Shown piece by piece: positions 9,590 through 17,837 of a stretch of DNA of 64,000 nucleotides. The notes below the pieces were generated by a model that was not told the DNA's origin, did not search any database, and worked only from the letters and a program-made list of their open reading frames with translations. Origin of the DNA: Mucilaginibacter sp. (GTDB taxonomy: Bacteria > Bacteroidota > Bacteroidia > Sphingobacteriales > Sphingobacteriaceae); NCBI RefSeq assembly GCF_025362475.1, contig NZ_JANYGH010000005.1, positions 1 through 64,000 on the forward strand, written 5' to 3'. The position numbers and the translations under genes were made by a program. How positions within the stretch are numbered: position 1 is the stretch's first letter; each line of letters begins with the position of its first letter.

Positions 9590-12469
9590 ATGAATTTAAA
9601 ACTACATTTTTTTCTTTTTGGAGCGTTTTTACTGCTCTGTTCTCCAACTTTCGCGCAAAAGTTAACAGGTACCGTATTAAGTGCCGGGAAATCTATAAGT
9701 GCCGGTACCATTAAGGTATCGCCAACAGGTATAGGTACCACAACCGACATTGATGGTAAATATACCTTAACCTTAAAAGCGGGTTCATACCAGGTAAGTT
9801 TTTCGGCCGTGGGCTTCGAAAAGAAAACCGTAACTGTGCAGCTTGCCCCTGGCGAAACCAAGGTATTGGACATTGAACTGGCTTCTTCTCAGGAATCTTT
9901 AAAAGAGGTAGTAGTGGTAGGAAGCCGTGGTGGTGGTCGCACAAAAATGGATTCGCCGGTACCGGTAGATGTGCTCAAGATGAATCAAATTGGTGAAACT
10001 ACAGCAAAGCCCGATTTGATGAGCCAGTTAAATCAGGCTGTGCCGTCCTTTAACTACAATAAGCAAAGCGGCGGCGATGGATCTGATGCTATTGATTTTG
10101 CCAGTTTGCGCGGCTTAGGCTTTGATCAAACATTGGTGTTGATTAATGGTAAACGCCGCCACCTATCGGCCTTTGTAAACCAGGTTGGCACCCGCGGGCG
10201 TGGTAACAGCGGTACCGATTTAAATGCCATACCTGAAGCAGCTATTGACAGGATTGAGATATTACGCGACGGCGCTTCTGCACAATATGGTTCTGATGCC
10301 ATTGCGGGTGTTATTAATATAGTTTTGAAAAAAGATGTAAATAAACTGAACATCAATATTGGCGGTAGCGGCTACTATGACCATAAATATAATACATTGA
10401 ATAATGTTGATCCCAGTCAGTATTATACAGGCTCACAGGTAGATGGAAAAACATTTACGTTAGGGATGGATTATGGCCTGGCGATAGGTAAAAACGGTGG
10501 CTTTATCAATTTTGGCGGCAACTTTTTGAAGCAGGGTAAAACGTTTAGGGCGGTGCCTGATACCAATTGGGCTACAAATCCAAAAGCTTTAAGTGTTGAT
10601 GCCTGGAGAAGAGCCTTTGGCGATGGTTCTGTTACATCGGGCGGCGGAATGTACAATATGGAAATTCCTGTCGCCGGCAGCCAAACTACTTTTTATTCTT
10701 TTGGTGGCTACAACTATAAACATTCAAACGTTTATGCCTGGACACGCAGGTGGAGCAGTAGCAGCAATCATATAAAATTCCCTACCGATGATAAGGGTAA
10801 CCTCATATTTGTACCCGGCATTATGCGGGTGTTTGATCCTACCCCAGGGGTTTTAGATACAGCCAATGTGTACTACAATCCACAGGAAGATGTTTACATC
10901 AAAGATATGTCCAGTGCATTGGGTTTCAGGGGTACCATAGGCGATGGTTGGGACTGGGATTTGAGTAACAATATTGGCTATAATGATTTTCATTATTGGG
11001 GTAATCAAACCTTTAATGCTTCCCTGCCTTTACCTGAACAATATACCAAAACCAGGTTTAATGACGGGGGCTTCAGTTTTTTACAAAACACAGCCAATTT
11101 AGATATAACCAAGCATTTTGACCATGTGGCGCAAGGATTAACACTGTCTTTTGGTGGCGAAATGAGGTATGAACGCTATAAGCTATATGCAGGTGAGCCA
11201 GACTCCTACAGAAATGGCGGGGCCACTTTAGATGGTGTTTCTAAAGCTTCGGGATCAGAAGGGTACCCCGGTTATCAGCCAACGGATGCAACCACGGCAA
11301 ATAGGACCAATGAAGCCGGTTATATAGAAGGTACTTTAGATGTAACCAAAGCATGGTTGGTTGATGGTGCTGCCCGGTTTGAACATTACTCTGATTTTGG
11401 AGGGGTGAGTACATTCAAATTAGCAACCCGCTATAAGGTAAGCGACAATTTTAATTTAAGAGGCTCTTTCAGTACAGGGTTTAGGGCTCCTTCTTTGCAA
11501 CAAATGAATTTTAGCAATACCAATACCAACATCATTGCAGGCGAATTGGTTTATGCTAAATTGATTCCAAACTATTCTGACGCAGCCCGCCAGGTTGGGA
11601 TTCCAAAACTTAGCCAGGAAACTTCTACCAACACCAGCTTAGGTTTTACATGGAAACCTGCTTCTGGTTTTAATGTTACTGTTGATGGTTATATTATTAA
11701 AATAAAAAATAGGATAGTAATTACCGGTAGTTTTGATACTACTGTAACCGCCATAAAAAGTTACTTGATAGCTAATAATGTAACAAGCGCCAACTTCTTT
11801 ACCAATGCGGTAAATACAACCAACAGAGGGCTTGATGTGGTATTGGATTATCGCAAATCATGGGGGAAAAACAGGTTCACGGCGTTACTTGCCGGGAATA
11901 TTCAAGGGATAACTATTGATAAAGTAAATATCCCGGCCGCGCTGAATGATACCTACGCTCACCAGCAAGCTTACTTTAGTACAAGGGAAGCTGCCTTTTT
12001 AAAAGCTTCTGCTCCCCGGCAAAAGTTTTCTTTAGGGCTTGAATACGGATACGGCAAATTTGCGGCAGGTTCTCACATTACTTATTTCGGTCAATTGACA
12101 ACACAGGGTTTTGGTTATAGTAGTGTGCCGGGTGCAAACCCAGACGGACCGGGAGGCGCTAATACTTCTGCTTCGGGCAATGGATGGGATCCTTATGTTG
12201 ATTTGGATAACGGTAAAGGCGTTGTTCCCGAAAACTTTGTTTTCCATGGAAAAGCTACTACTGATTTATATGTATCATATAAAGTATCTAAACAGATATC
12301 GTGGACTGTTGGTGTAGATAACATATTTAATGTACACCCAGACTTAGCGGTTACAGAAGGTGCCCATCAATCATCCTGGGGTGATAGTGAATCGGGAGGA
12401 CCTTTTGATGCTGTACAAATGGGCTTTAATGGCATGAGAATGTTTACCAAACTGGCATTCCATTTTTAA
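9590..12469 (+). CDS. TonB-dependent outer-membrane receptor
   Basis: Outer-membrane active transporter of 959 residues. Signal peptide 1-22 (cut after TFAQ), a CarboxypepD_reg-like domain at 23-105, a plug domain at about 118-235 (typical LRGLGFDQTLVLINGKR and IEILRDGASAQYGSDAIAGV), then a beta-barrel to the C-terminus, which ends in AFHF as expected for an outer-membrane protein. No SusD-like gene follows; an intrinsic terminator does, so it is monocistronic. It is closer to the cobalamin/siderophore-like or unclassified receptors than to SusC. The substrate cannot be told. The upstream DNA is very AT-rich. Confidence 0.9.
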   Translation: MNLKLHFFLFGAFLLLCSPTFAQKLTGTVLSAGKSISAGTIKVSPTGIGTTTDIDGKYTLTLKAGSYQVSFSAVGFEKKTVTVQLAPGETKVLDIELASSQESLKEVVVVGSRGGGRTKMDSPVPVDVLKMNQIGETTAKPDLMSQLNQAVPSFNYNKQSGGDGSDAIDFASLRGLGFDQTLVLINGKRRHLSAFVNQVGTRGRGNSGTDLNAIPEAAIDRIEILRDGASAQYGSDAIAGVINIVLKKDVNKLNINIGGSGYYDHKYNTLNNVDPSQYYTGSQVDGKTFTLGMDYGLAIGKNGGFINFGGNFLKQGKTFRAVPDTNWATNPKALSVDAWRRAFGDGSVTSGGGMYNMEIPVAGSQTTFYSFGGYNYKHSNVYAWTRRWSSSSNHIKFPTDDKGNLIFVPGIMRVFDPTPGVLDTANVYYNPQEDVYIKDMSSALGFRGTIGDGWDWDLSNNIGYNDFHYWGNQTFNASLPLPEQYTKTRFNDGGFSFLQNTANLDITKHFDHVAQGLTLSFGGEMRYERYKLYAGEPDSYRNGGATLDGVSKASGSEGYPGYQPTDATTANRTNEAGYIEGTLDVTKAWLVDGAARFEHYSDFGGVSTFKLATRYKVSDNFNLRGSFSTGFRAPSLQQMNFSNTNTNIIAGELVYAKLIPNYSDAARQVGIPKLSQETSTNTSLGFTWKPASGFNVTVDGYIIKIKNRIVITGSFDTTVTAIKSYLIANNVTSANFFTNAVNTTNRGLDVVLDYRKSWGKNRFTALLAGNIQGITIDKVNIPAALNDTYAHQQAYFSTREAAFLKASAPRQKFSLGLEYGYGKFAAGSHITYFGQLTTQGFGYSSVPGANPDGPGGANTSASGNGWDPYVDLDNGKGVVPENFVFHGKATTDLYVSYKVSKQISWTVGVDNIFNVHPDLAVTEGAHQSSWGDSESGGPFDAVQMGFNGMRMFTKLAFHF

Positions 12470-12490
12470 TAGAACTACGTATAAGTATTA

Positions 12491-12525
12491 TCCCCCGACT
12501 CTTTTGAGCCGGGGGATTTTTTTTG
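12491..12525 (+). terminator. Rho-independent terminator after the TonB receptor
   Basis: TCCCCCG at 12491-12497 pairs with CGGGGGA at 12510-12516, with CTC/GAG inside and a TTTT loop, followed by eight T. It lies about 20 bases after the receptor stop. Confidence 0.9.
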
Positions 12526-12617
12526 ATAGTGTCGCTGGTTTTTTACAAATATTATCCCGTATATTGAATTAATAAGAAATTTTATGATAATATTTGCTTG
12601 TTAATGAGCGAGTATAT

Positions 12618-13499
12618 ATGAAGGTTTTACAGTTTACCATTCCTGTGCCCCATGATAAAAGCGTAATTGCCGATCAATTTAGTCTGCCTTATTTTTATCC
12701 ATATCTGCACAGGCATAAAGAAACGCAGATAACCTGGATACAGCAGGGTGAGGGCACCCTCATTGCCGGCAATAATATGCATCACTTTGCCCCTGGTGAT
12801 GTTTTTTTATTGGGCGCCAATCTGCCTCATCTGTTTAAAAGTAATCCGGAGTATTTTGAAAATGAAACGGAGGACGCTATAAGTGCATTGAGTATATTTT
12901 TTAATACGGAGGGGATACTTACCGCGCTTTTTGATTTGCCCGAAATGAGGGGTTATAAGTTATTTATCCAGCAGCATCAGCAAGGCTTTAAAATACCGGC
13001 AGATGATGCGGAGTATATTTTAACGAATATGACCTCGTTGCGGGATGCCAGTGGGGCGGATCAGCTTATGCAATTTATGAAATTATTGAAGGGATTAAGC
13101 GGTATAAACCAACAGCTGCAACCGCTTTCATCCTACGGAAATTTGCCGGGCATTACCGAAAATGAAGGAATTAGGATAGGCAACATATACAATTATATCA
13201 TACAAAACTACGCCGAAGCTATCACGTTGGAAGACGTAGCCAAAGCGGCTTTTATGACGTCCGAATCTTTTTGCCGTTACTTTAAAAAGCACACGGGTAA
13301 TACTTTTATAACTTTTTTGAACGAGGTGCGCATCAACGAAGCTTGTAAAATGCTCACGGGCAATAAATCAGATAGCATAGCCGCGGTAGCTTATAGATGC
13401 GGGTTTAAAAGCATCACCAATTTTAACCGGGTGTTTCGGTCGGTAACGCAAAGTTCGCCAAGGGAGTACCTGGAAAATTATAATGGGAAAATCAATTAG
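12618..13499 (+). CDS. AraC-family regulator with cupin sensing domain
   Basis: Transcription factor of about 293 residues. The N-terminal half is a cupin-like sensor (HRHKETQITWIQQGEGTLI and HHFAPGDVFLLGANLPH), usual for AraC proteins sensing small ligands. The C-terminal 100 residues are a double helix-turn-helix (LEDVAKAAFMTSESFCRYFK and IAAVAYRCGFKSITNFNRVF). The ATG at 12618 is preferred because GAGCGAG stands just upstream; the frame is open back to a TTG at 12594. Divergence from the methyltransferase is convergent at the 3' end, with one base between stops. A link to the upstream receptor is possible but not shown. Confidence 0.88.
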   Translation: MKVLQFTIPVPHDKSVIADQFSLPYFYPYLHRHKETQITWIQQGEGTLIAGNNMHHFAPGDVFLLGANLPHLFKSNPEYFENETEDAISALSIFFNTEGILTALFDLPEMRGYKLFIQQHQQGFKIPADDAEYILTNMTSLRDASGADQLMQFMKLLKGLSGINQQLQPLSSYGNLPGITENEGIRIGNIYNYIIQNYAEAITLEDVAKAAFMTSESFCRYFKKHTGNTFITFLNEVRINEACKMLTGNKSDSIAAVAYRCGFKSITNFNRVFRSVTQSSPREYLENYNGKIN

Positions 13500-13500
13500 T

Positions 13501-14190
13501 TCACTTTACCGTCAATCTTACCAAATACTGTTGATATTCATCTTCCAGTAAAACTTCCATATCAAATCCGGCTTCCTGAACAATAGTGATCAATGTTTTT
13601 TCATCAACGTAAAGCCATGGAAACCAGTCGGTTTTTGCACGATTGTATTGATACTGGTAACTGAGTTCTCCATAGTATTTGCCGGTATCGGGCATGTTTC
13701 CCTCATACAGGTACGCAATATCCGATGAATCGAATAATAACTGACCGCCTTTATTAAGCAAGCTTTTTACATGCTCTAAAAACACTTTAAGATTTTCTAA
13801 GGTTCCTGTCAGGCCGATGCCGTTCATTAGTAACAGCAGTGTATCGTATTTGCGTTCCTTAAATTCAAATATATCGGCGGTGATTATCTTTTTTACACCA
13901 CGCGCCTGCATTATATCTGCGGCAAATGCCGATATCTCCAGGGCTGTTACATCAAAGCCACGTTCCTGTAGTACCAGGGCATGGCTGCCGGCACCTGCGC
14001 CAATATCAAGTACTTCGCCACGGCACTCGTTAAGTGCAAGCCATTCTATATCAGGCATATCATCCTCATCGCGGAAATAAGTTTCAATAGGCATTTCTTC
14101 CTTTGGGCCATATTGGTTGTTGATCCAAAGCTTATGTGGTGGATTCTTGTAATAATGATCGTGTATGGCCTGGCCTAAAATATCTTTCAT
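13501..14190 (-). CDS. class I SAM-dependent methyltransferase
   Basis: Cytosolic methyltransferase of 229 residues, substrate unknown. The SAM-binding motif I is VLDIGAGAGSH at about 60-70, with the following acidic strand end (VTALEIS) and a motif IV-like LLLMNGIGLTG. It resembles the broad Methyltransf_25/11 group acting on small molecules. Its ATG at 14190 lies only seven bases after a perfect TACTTTTG minus-7 box (14198-14205 on the minus strand), which predicts a leaderless or nearly leaderless transcript. It is divergent from the DUF92 gene, the two sharing a 60-base promoter region. Confidence 0.85.
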   Translation of the reverse strand: MKDILGQAIHDHYYKNPPHKLWINNQYGPKEEMPIETYFRDEDDMPDIEWLALNECRGEVLDIGAGAGSHALVLQERGFDVTALEISAFAADIMQARGVKKIITADIFEFKERKYDTLLLLMNGIGLTGTLENLKVFLEHVKSLLNKGGQLLFDSSDIAYLYEGNMPDTGKYYGELSYQYQYNRAKTDWFPWLYVDEKTLITIVQEAGFDMEVLLEDEYQQYLVRLTVK

Positions 14191-14197
14191 GCAGGGG

Positions 14198-14205
14198 CAA
14201 AAGTA
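14198..14205 (-). promoter_or_regulatory. minus-7 box 7 bases before the methyltransferase start
   Basis: TACTTTTG on the minus strand is an exact TAnnTTTG match. With transcription starting some 4-7 bases downstream, the mRNA would start at or just before the ATG at 14190. Confidence 0.6.
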
Positions 14206-14237
14206 TGAATTGGCGGCATAATTATCGGCACAATAAA

Positions 14238-14245
14238 TACCTTTG
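14238..14245 (+). promoter_or_regulatory. minus-7 box 5 bases before the DUF92 start
   Basis: TACCTTTG is an exact TAnnTTTG match and is separated from the ATG at 14251 by five bases, again predicting a leaderless mRNA. No TTG is found at the usual distance upstream. Confidence 0.6.
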
Positions 14246-14250
14246 GTAAT

Positions 14251-14961
14251 ATGTTTAGCGGCTATACTTTATTAATACTCATTATAATTACGGGAATAAT
14301 TTACAGCGTGGCCGCCCGGAAACTAACTTTTGCCGCTGCCTTAACCGGTGGGGTAGTAGCTTACGGCGTTTTTATTGGCGCTGGTTTCACCGGTATTGCT
14401 ATGATGACTACCTTTTTTATCTTAGGATCGGCGGCAACCTCGTTCCAGCAAAATAAAAAACAGGCTTTTACCATTGCAGAAGAACGAAAAAGCGGGAGAA
14501 CAACCGGGCAGGTGCTGGCTAATGCAGGGGTAGGAGGAATAGCGGGGTTATTGGTGCTGTTATATCCTCAATTAACTCATTTGCTGGTGCTGATGATGGC
14601 AGCCAGCTTTGCTTCAGCTACGGCAGATACGCTGTCATCCGAATTGGGTACAGTTTATGGTAAGCGTTTCTATAACATCATCAGCCTGAAACCGGATCAG
14701 CGTGGATTAGATGGGGTGATAAGCCTGGAAGGAACATTAACAGGCATTGCCGGAAGTTGTGTAATCGCGGTAATTTATGCTATTGGTTTTGGATGGGATT
14801 TAAACCTCATCTGGATTGTTGTTGCAGGAACAATAGGGAATTTAAGTGATTCGGTAATGGGTTCGTTACTGGAGCGTAAGCATTACATCGGCAATAACAC
14901 CGTAAACTTTTTAAATACCTTGATAGCTGCTTTAGTTATGCTGTTGCTTTACTTTATTTAA
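14251..14961 (+). CDS. DUF92 integral membrane protein
   Basis: Membrane protein of 236 residues with about six hydrophobic segments and the DUF92 (TIGR00297-like) signatures AATSFQQNKKQ and ADTLSSELGTVYG, then GVISLEGTLTGIAGS. In plants a DUF92 member (VTE6) is a phytyl-phosphate kinase; that substrate is not implied here. It may be a small CTP- or polyprenol-phosphate-linked enzyme, but this is speculation. A gap of 16 bases to the next gene suggests an operon with the MtfA-type peptidase. Confidence 0.85.
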   Translation: MFSGYTLLILIIITGIIYSVAARKLTFAAALTGGVVAYGVFIGAGFTGIAMMTTFFILGSAATSFQQNKKQAFTIAEERKSGRTTGQVLANAGVGGIAGLLVLLYPQLTHLLVLMMAASFASATADTLSSELGTVYGKRFYNIISLKPDQRGLDGVISLEGTLTGIAGSCVIAVIYAIGFGWDLNLIWIVVAGTIGNLSDSVMGSLLERKHYIGNNTVNFLNTLIAALVMLLLYFI

Positions 14962-14977
14962 TACTGATATTTACCAA

Positions 14978-15754
14978 ATGACTTTTATTTTAATAGGTTT
15001 TATTGTTTTTGCATTGATTGCTTATTTCTTTTTAAAGAACAACAAGGCAAAAACAGCCAATAGTATTTCAAATGCAGGTTACAGATCAATATTAGCGCAG
15101 CACATTCAATTTTATCAGCAGCTTGATGAAGTAGGCAAGCAGGTATTTGAGCAGAAAATAAATGCATTTCTTAGCGGTATTACCATCGAAGGGGTAGGTA
15201 TAATAGTTGATGATACCGATAGGGTGATGATAGCCTCAAGCGCGGTAATACCCATCTTTGGATTTAAGGATTGGAGGTATCAGAATTTAACCAATGTGAT
15301 ATTGTATCCCGATACCTTTGATAGTGAGTTTCAGTTTGAGGGCGAAAACCGGAGCATATTGGGGATGGTAGGTACCGGGTATATGAATGGGCAAATGATT
15401 TTATCGAGAGCGGCCTTAATAAAAGGGTTTTCAAACTCAGCCGGAAGGGAAAATACCGCCATTCACGAATTTGTGCACCTGCTGGATAAAAGCGATGGAG
15501 CAACTAATGGTGTGCCCGAAAATCTACTGGCGCACGATTATGTTTTGCCCTGGTTAAAAATGATACACCAGGAAATTCATAAAATAGAAGAAGGTAAATC
15601 TGATATTAACCCTTACGCTATTACCAACGAAGCCGAATTTTTTGCTGTGGCGGCCGAGTACTTTTTCCAAAAACCTGACGAACTAAAGCATAAACACCCG
15701 GAACTATATGAAATGCTGAGTACTATATTTATGCAGGATAGGGCAGTGGATTAA
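14978..15754 (+). CDS. MtfA-type zinc metallopeptidase
   Basis: Protein of 258 residues with one N-terminal membrane anchor (2-20), a linker, and an MtfA/peptidase M90-like domain. The zinc-binding HEFVH stands at 163-167 and the distal Glu is in NEAEFFAVAAEYFF (about 217-230). E. coli MtfA is a soluble aminopeptidase-like enzyme that binds the repressor Mlc; the anchor here differs, and no Mlc-like protein is nearby. It probably shares a transcript with the DUF92 gene and ends three bases before the convergent MBL gene. Confidence 0.85.
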   Translation: MTFILIGFIVFALIAYFFLKNNKAKTANSISNAGYRSILAQHIQFYQQLDEVGKQVFEQKINAFLSGITIEGVGIIVDDTDRVMIASSAVIPIFGFKDWRYQNLTNVILYPDTFDSEFQFEGENRSILGMVGTGYMNGQMILSRAALIKGFSNSAGRENTAIHEFVHLLDKSDGATNGVPENLLAHDYVLPWLKMIHQEIHKIEEGKSDINPYAITNEAEFFAVAAEYFFQKPDELKHKHPELYEMLSTIFMQDRAVD

Positions 15755-15757
15755 ATT

Positions 15758-16579
15758 TTACAGCGAATTAAAACCAAAATCCAGTTGACCGGCCATTTCT
15801 AAAGTATTGCCGGTATGACCAATATGATAAACCGGTGTTTCCTCATGCCTTGATGCAACAACTATTTTGATCCCATCGGCACAGTTTGTAAATAAGTCTT
15901 CTACCAGTTTGGGGTCGTTATTGTTTTTGGATAGATGGGCCAGCAGTAAATGCGTCATGTGGGCCGGCCGGTGCGTCATAAACAACGCTAATGCCTGTTT
16001 GTTGCTCAGGTGGCCCTTGCCTCCGCGGATTCGCTTTTTAAGGTGATAAGGGTACCCGCCATTCTCCAACATGTCTTCATCATAGTTAGCCTCCAGAAAT
16101 GCGGCATGGCACTGACTAAAATAGCGGATCAACTGATCGCATACAACGCCCAGGTCAGTAAATACACCTACTTTAATATCACGGCAGCTAACAATAAAAC
16201 TGTGTGGCTCGGTGGCGTCATGTATTTTAGGGAAAGAAGTAACTTCCAGCTCACCAATAGTTATTGTTTCAAATTCCCGCAGATGGTGAACCAATTTCTC
16301 ATCCACAGTATTACCTAAATGGAGCAATGTACCGGGCGTGATATAAACCGGGAGGTTAAATTTTTTGGCCAATACAGGGATACCGCGAATATGATCAGAG
16401 TGTTCATGCGATACAAAAATCGCCTTTACTTTGCTCATGGAAAGCCCAAGCCGGGTCATCCGTTTTTCAGTTTCACGGCATGATATGCCGGCATCAACCA
16501 ATATAGCCTCCCGCTCGTTCCCTACGTAATAGCAATTGCCGTTACTCCCCGAATTTAGTGATGTAATGAATAAAGACAT
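15758..16579 (-). CDS. MBL-fold metallo-hydrolase (YycJ/WalJ-like)
   Basis: Cytosolic metallo-beta-lactamase-fold hydrolase of 273 residues. The N-terminus SLNSGSNGNCYYVG and the metal-binding HEHSDH at 58-63 match the YycJ/WalJ group, in which the protein is a DNA exonuclease or phosphodiesterase-like enzyme. Further ligands are in KIHDATEPHSF, FTDLGVV and LLAHLSKNNND. The substrate in this phylum is not established. The gene is monocistronic. Its upstream DNA (about 16590-16616) holds a short AAGCTAAAAGC-type repeat. Confidence 0.88.
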   Translation of the reverse strand: MSLFITSLNSGSNGNCYYVGNEREAILVDAGISCRETEKRMTRLGLSMSKVKAIFVSHEHSDHIRGIPVLAKKFNLPVYITPGTLLHLGNTVDEKLVHHLREFETITIGELEVTSFPKIHDATEPHSFIVSCRDIKVGVFTDLGVVCDQLIRYFSQCHAAFLEANYDEDMLENGGYPYHLKKRIRGGKGHLSNKQALALFMTHRPAHMTHLLLAHLSKNNNDPKLVEDLFTNCADGIKIVVASRHEETPVYHIGHTGNTLEMAGQLDFGFNSL

Positions 16580-16708
16580 GTTTTTGAGCCAAAAACTGAA
16601 GGCCGAAAGCTAAAAGCTGCCCTTCAATTGTATGGTACAAAGTAACGGATTTACCCCCTATTTTTAGTTGTTGCAACCTCTTCCTTTTTAAAAATAAGTA
16701 TCAATTTT

Positions 16709-16737
16709 TTGAGGTTATAAAAAGCTGCTTATATTTA
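16709..16737 (+). promoter_or_regulatory. promoter of the YceH gene, TTG-N18-TATATTTA
   Basis: A minus-33 TTG at 16709-16711 is followed after 18 bases by TATATTTA (16730-16737), one mismatch from TAnnTTTG. Only three bases separate the box from the ATG at 16741, so the mRNA should be leaderless. Confidence 0.5.
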
Positions 16738-16740
16738 GCC

Positions 16741-17394
16741 ATGGATTCACCACAAACTTTACCCATACTTGATGCAGTTGAACTGCGCGTGCTTGGCTCG
16801 CTAATGGAAAAAAGCAAAACCACGCCAGATTATTATCCAATGACTCTCAATGGTTTAACTGCAGCCTGCAATCAAAAAACATCGCGCAAGCCGGTAGTGA
16901 ATTATGATGATGGTACAGTTACCGAAGCCTTAAATACATTAAAAAGGCGCGGACTGATTTCGACAGCAACCGGCGGATCTATCCGTAACATCAAATACAA
17001 GCACAATTTTGCCATTGTTTTCCCGGTGATCCCGGCCGAGGTAGCATTAATTTGCCTGCTGATATTGCGTGGTCCGCAAACACCGGGTGAGCTGAATACC
17101 AATTCGGGCAGGTTATATGAGTTTGAATCGATAGAAGAAGTACAGGAAATGCTGGAGAAACTGTCTGATCCGGCTATGCCTTATATTGTACAATTACCAA
17201 AACGCCCCGGTCAAAAAGAACAGAGGTATGCTCATTTATTAGCTGGTACACCAGAGATAAGCGACGATGACGAAGTGGAAGAAACAGGCGGTAGATCATC
17301 CGGTGGATTAGAAGCGCGTGTTGTTAAATTGGAGCATGACCTTGCCGAAATGAAGGAGGCTTTTGATAAGCTGATGAAAGAATTGATGGGATAG
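16741..17394 (+). CDS. YceH/DUF480 family protein
   Basis: Soluble protein of 217 residues in the YceH (DUF480) family: two winged-helix domains (for example ELRVLGSLMEKSKTTPDYYPMT at the N-terminus and LLILRGPQTPGELNTNSGRLY in the second) and a C-terminal coiled coil (ARVVKLEHDLAEMKEAFDKL). The fold suggests nucleic-acid or protein binding, but the role is unknown. The stop codon is directly followed by the ATG of a small hypothetical gene, so translation may be coupled. Confidence 0.88.
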   Translation: MDSPQTLPILDAVELRVLGSLMEKSKTTPDYYPMTLNGLTAACNQKTSRKPVVNYDDGTVTEALNTLKRRGLISTATGGSIRNIKYKHNFAIVFPVIPAEVALICLLILRGPQTPGELNTNSGRLYEFESIEEVQEMLEKLSDPAMPYIVQLPKRPGQKEQRYAHLLAGTPEISDDDEVEETGGRSSGGLEARVVKLEHDLAEMKEAFDKLMKELMG

Positions 17395-17814
17395 ATGAAT
17401 ACTGCAGATCGAAATTTTTACAAACTTGCAGAAAGCGACAGCTTGATACTAGGGCATGAATTTGAATATGCCTTTCTGATAAGTAAACACGGTAAGAAAG
17501 AAGTTTTCTGTTACGAATTTGCTTATGGTGACCCTGGTTGTGGATTGATTGGACCAGATAATAATTGGTGTGCGGTTGGTGGTAATGAATTAGTTGTTTG
17601 GACAAGAGCTAAAGGAACCCAACAATTTTTAGAGCCTGAAATTTGTTGGATTAGTGCAATGAGATTGAAATCGTTTAATGAATTAGAATTTTTAGTTGAT
17701 CCATATTCTGAATATGGCGCCGTCTGGTCTTTAAACATTCAAACTATGGAGAAATATAAGATTAGAGATTTTTATTTAAGCAGTGAACCATATACTGATG
17801 ATATTCACTGGTAA
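17395..17814 (+). CDS. hypothetical protein, AT-rich, translationally coupled to YceH
   Basis: A 139-residue soluble protein that I do not recognise. It begins with an ATG immediately after the YceH stop codon and ends 23 bases before the convergent kinase stop. It is acidic and rich in aromatic residues, with six or so tryptophans and several cysteines (FCYEFAYGDPGCG, NNWCAVGG, EICWISAM). The DNA is visibly more AT-rich and uses more A/T-ending codons than its neighbours, hinting at recent arrival. The size and composition recall small immunity-type proteins, but no toxin gene is near, so that is only a guess. Confidence 0.65.
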   Translation: MNTADRNFYKLAESDSLILGHEFEYAFLISKHGKKEVFCYEFAYGDPGCGLIGPDNNWCAVGGNELVVWTRAKGTQQFLEPEICWISAMRLKSFNELEFLVDPYSEYGAVWSLNIQTMEKYKIRDFYLSSEPYTDDIHW

Positions 17815-17837
17815 AATAAGCGGTGTCCATTCAATTA

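Noticed and set aside
9590..12469. SusC/SusD polysaccharide utilisation pair
   Set aside because: No SusD-like lipoprotein follows; a terminator ends the receptor gene.
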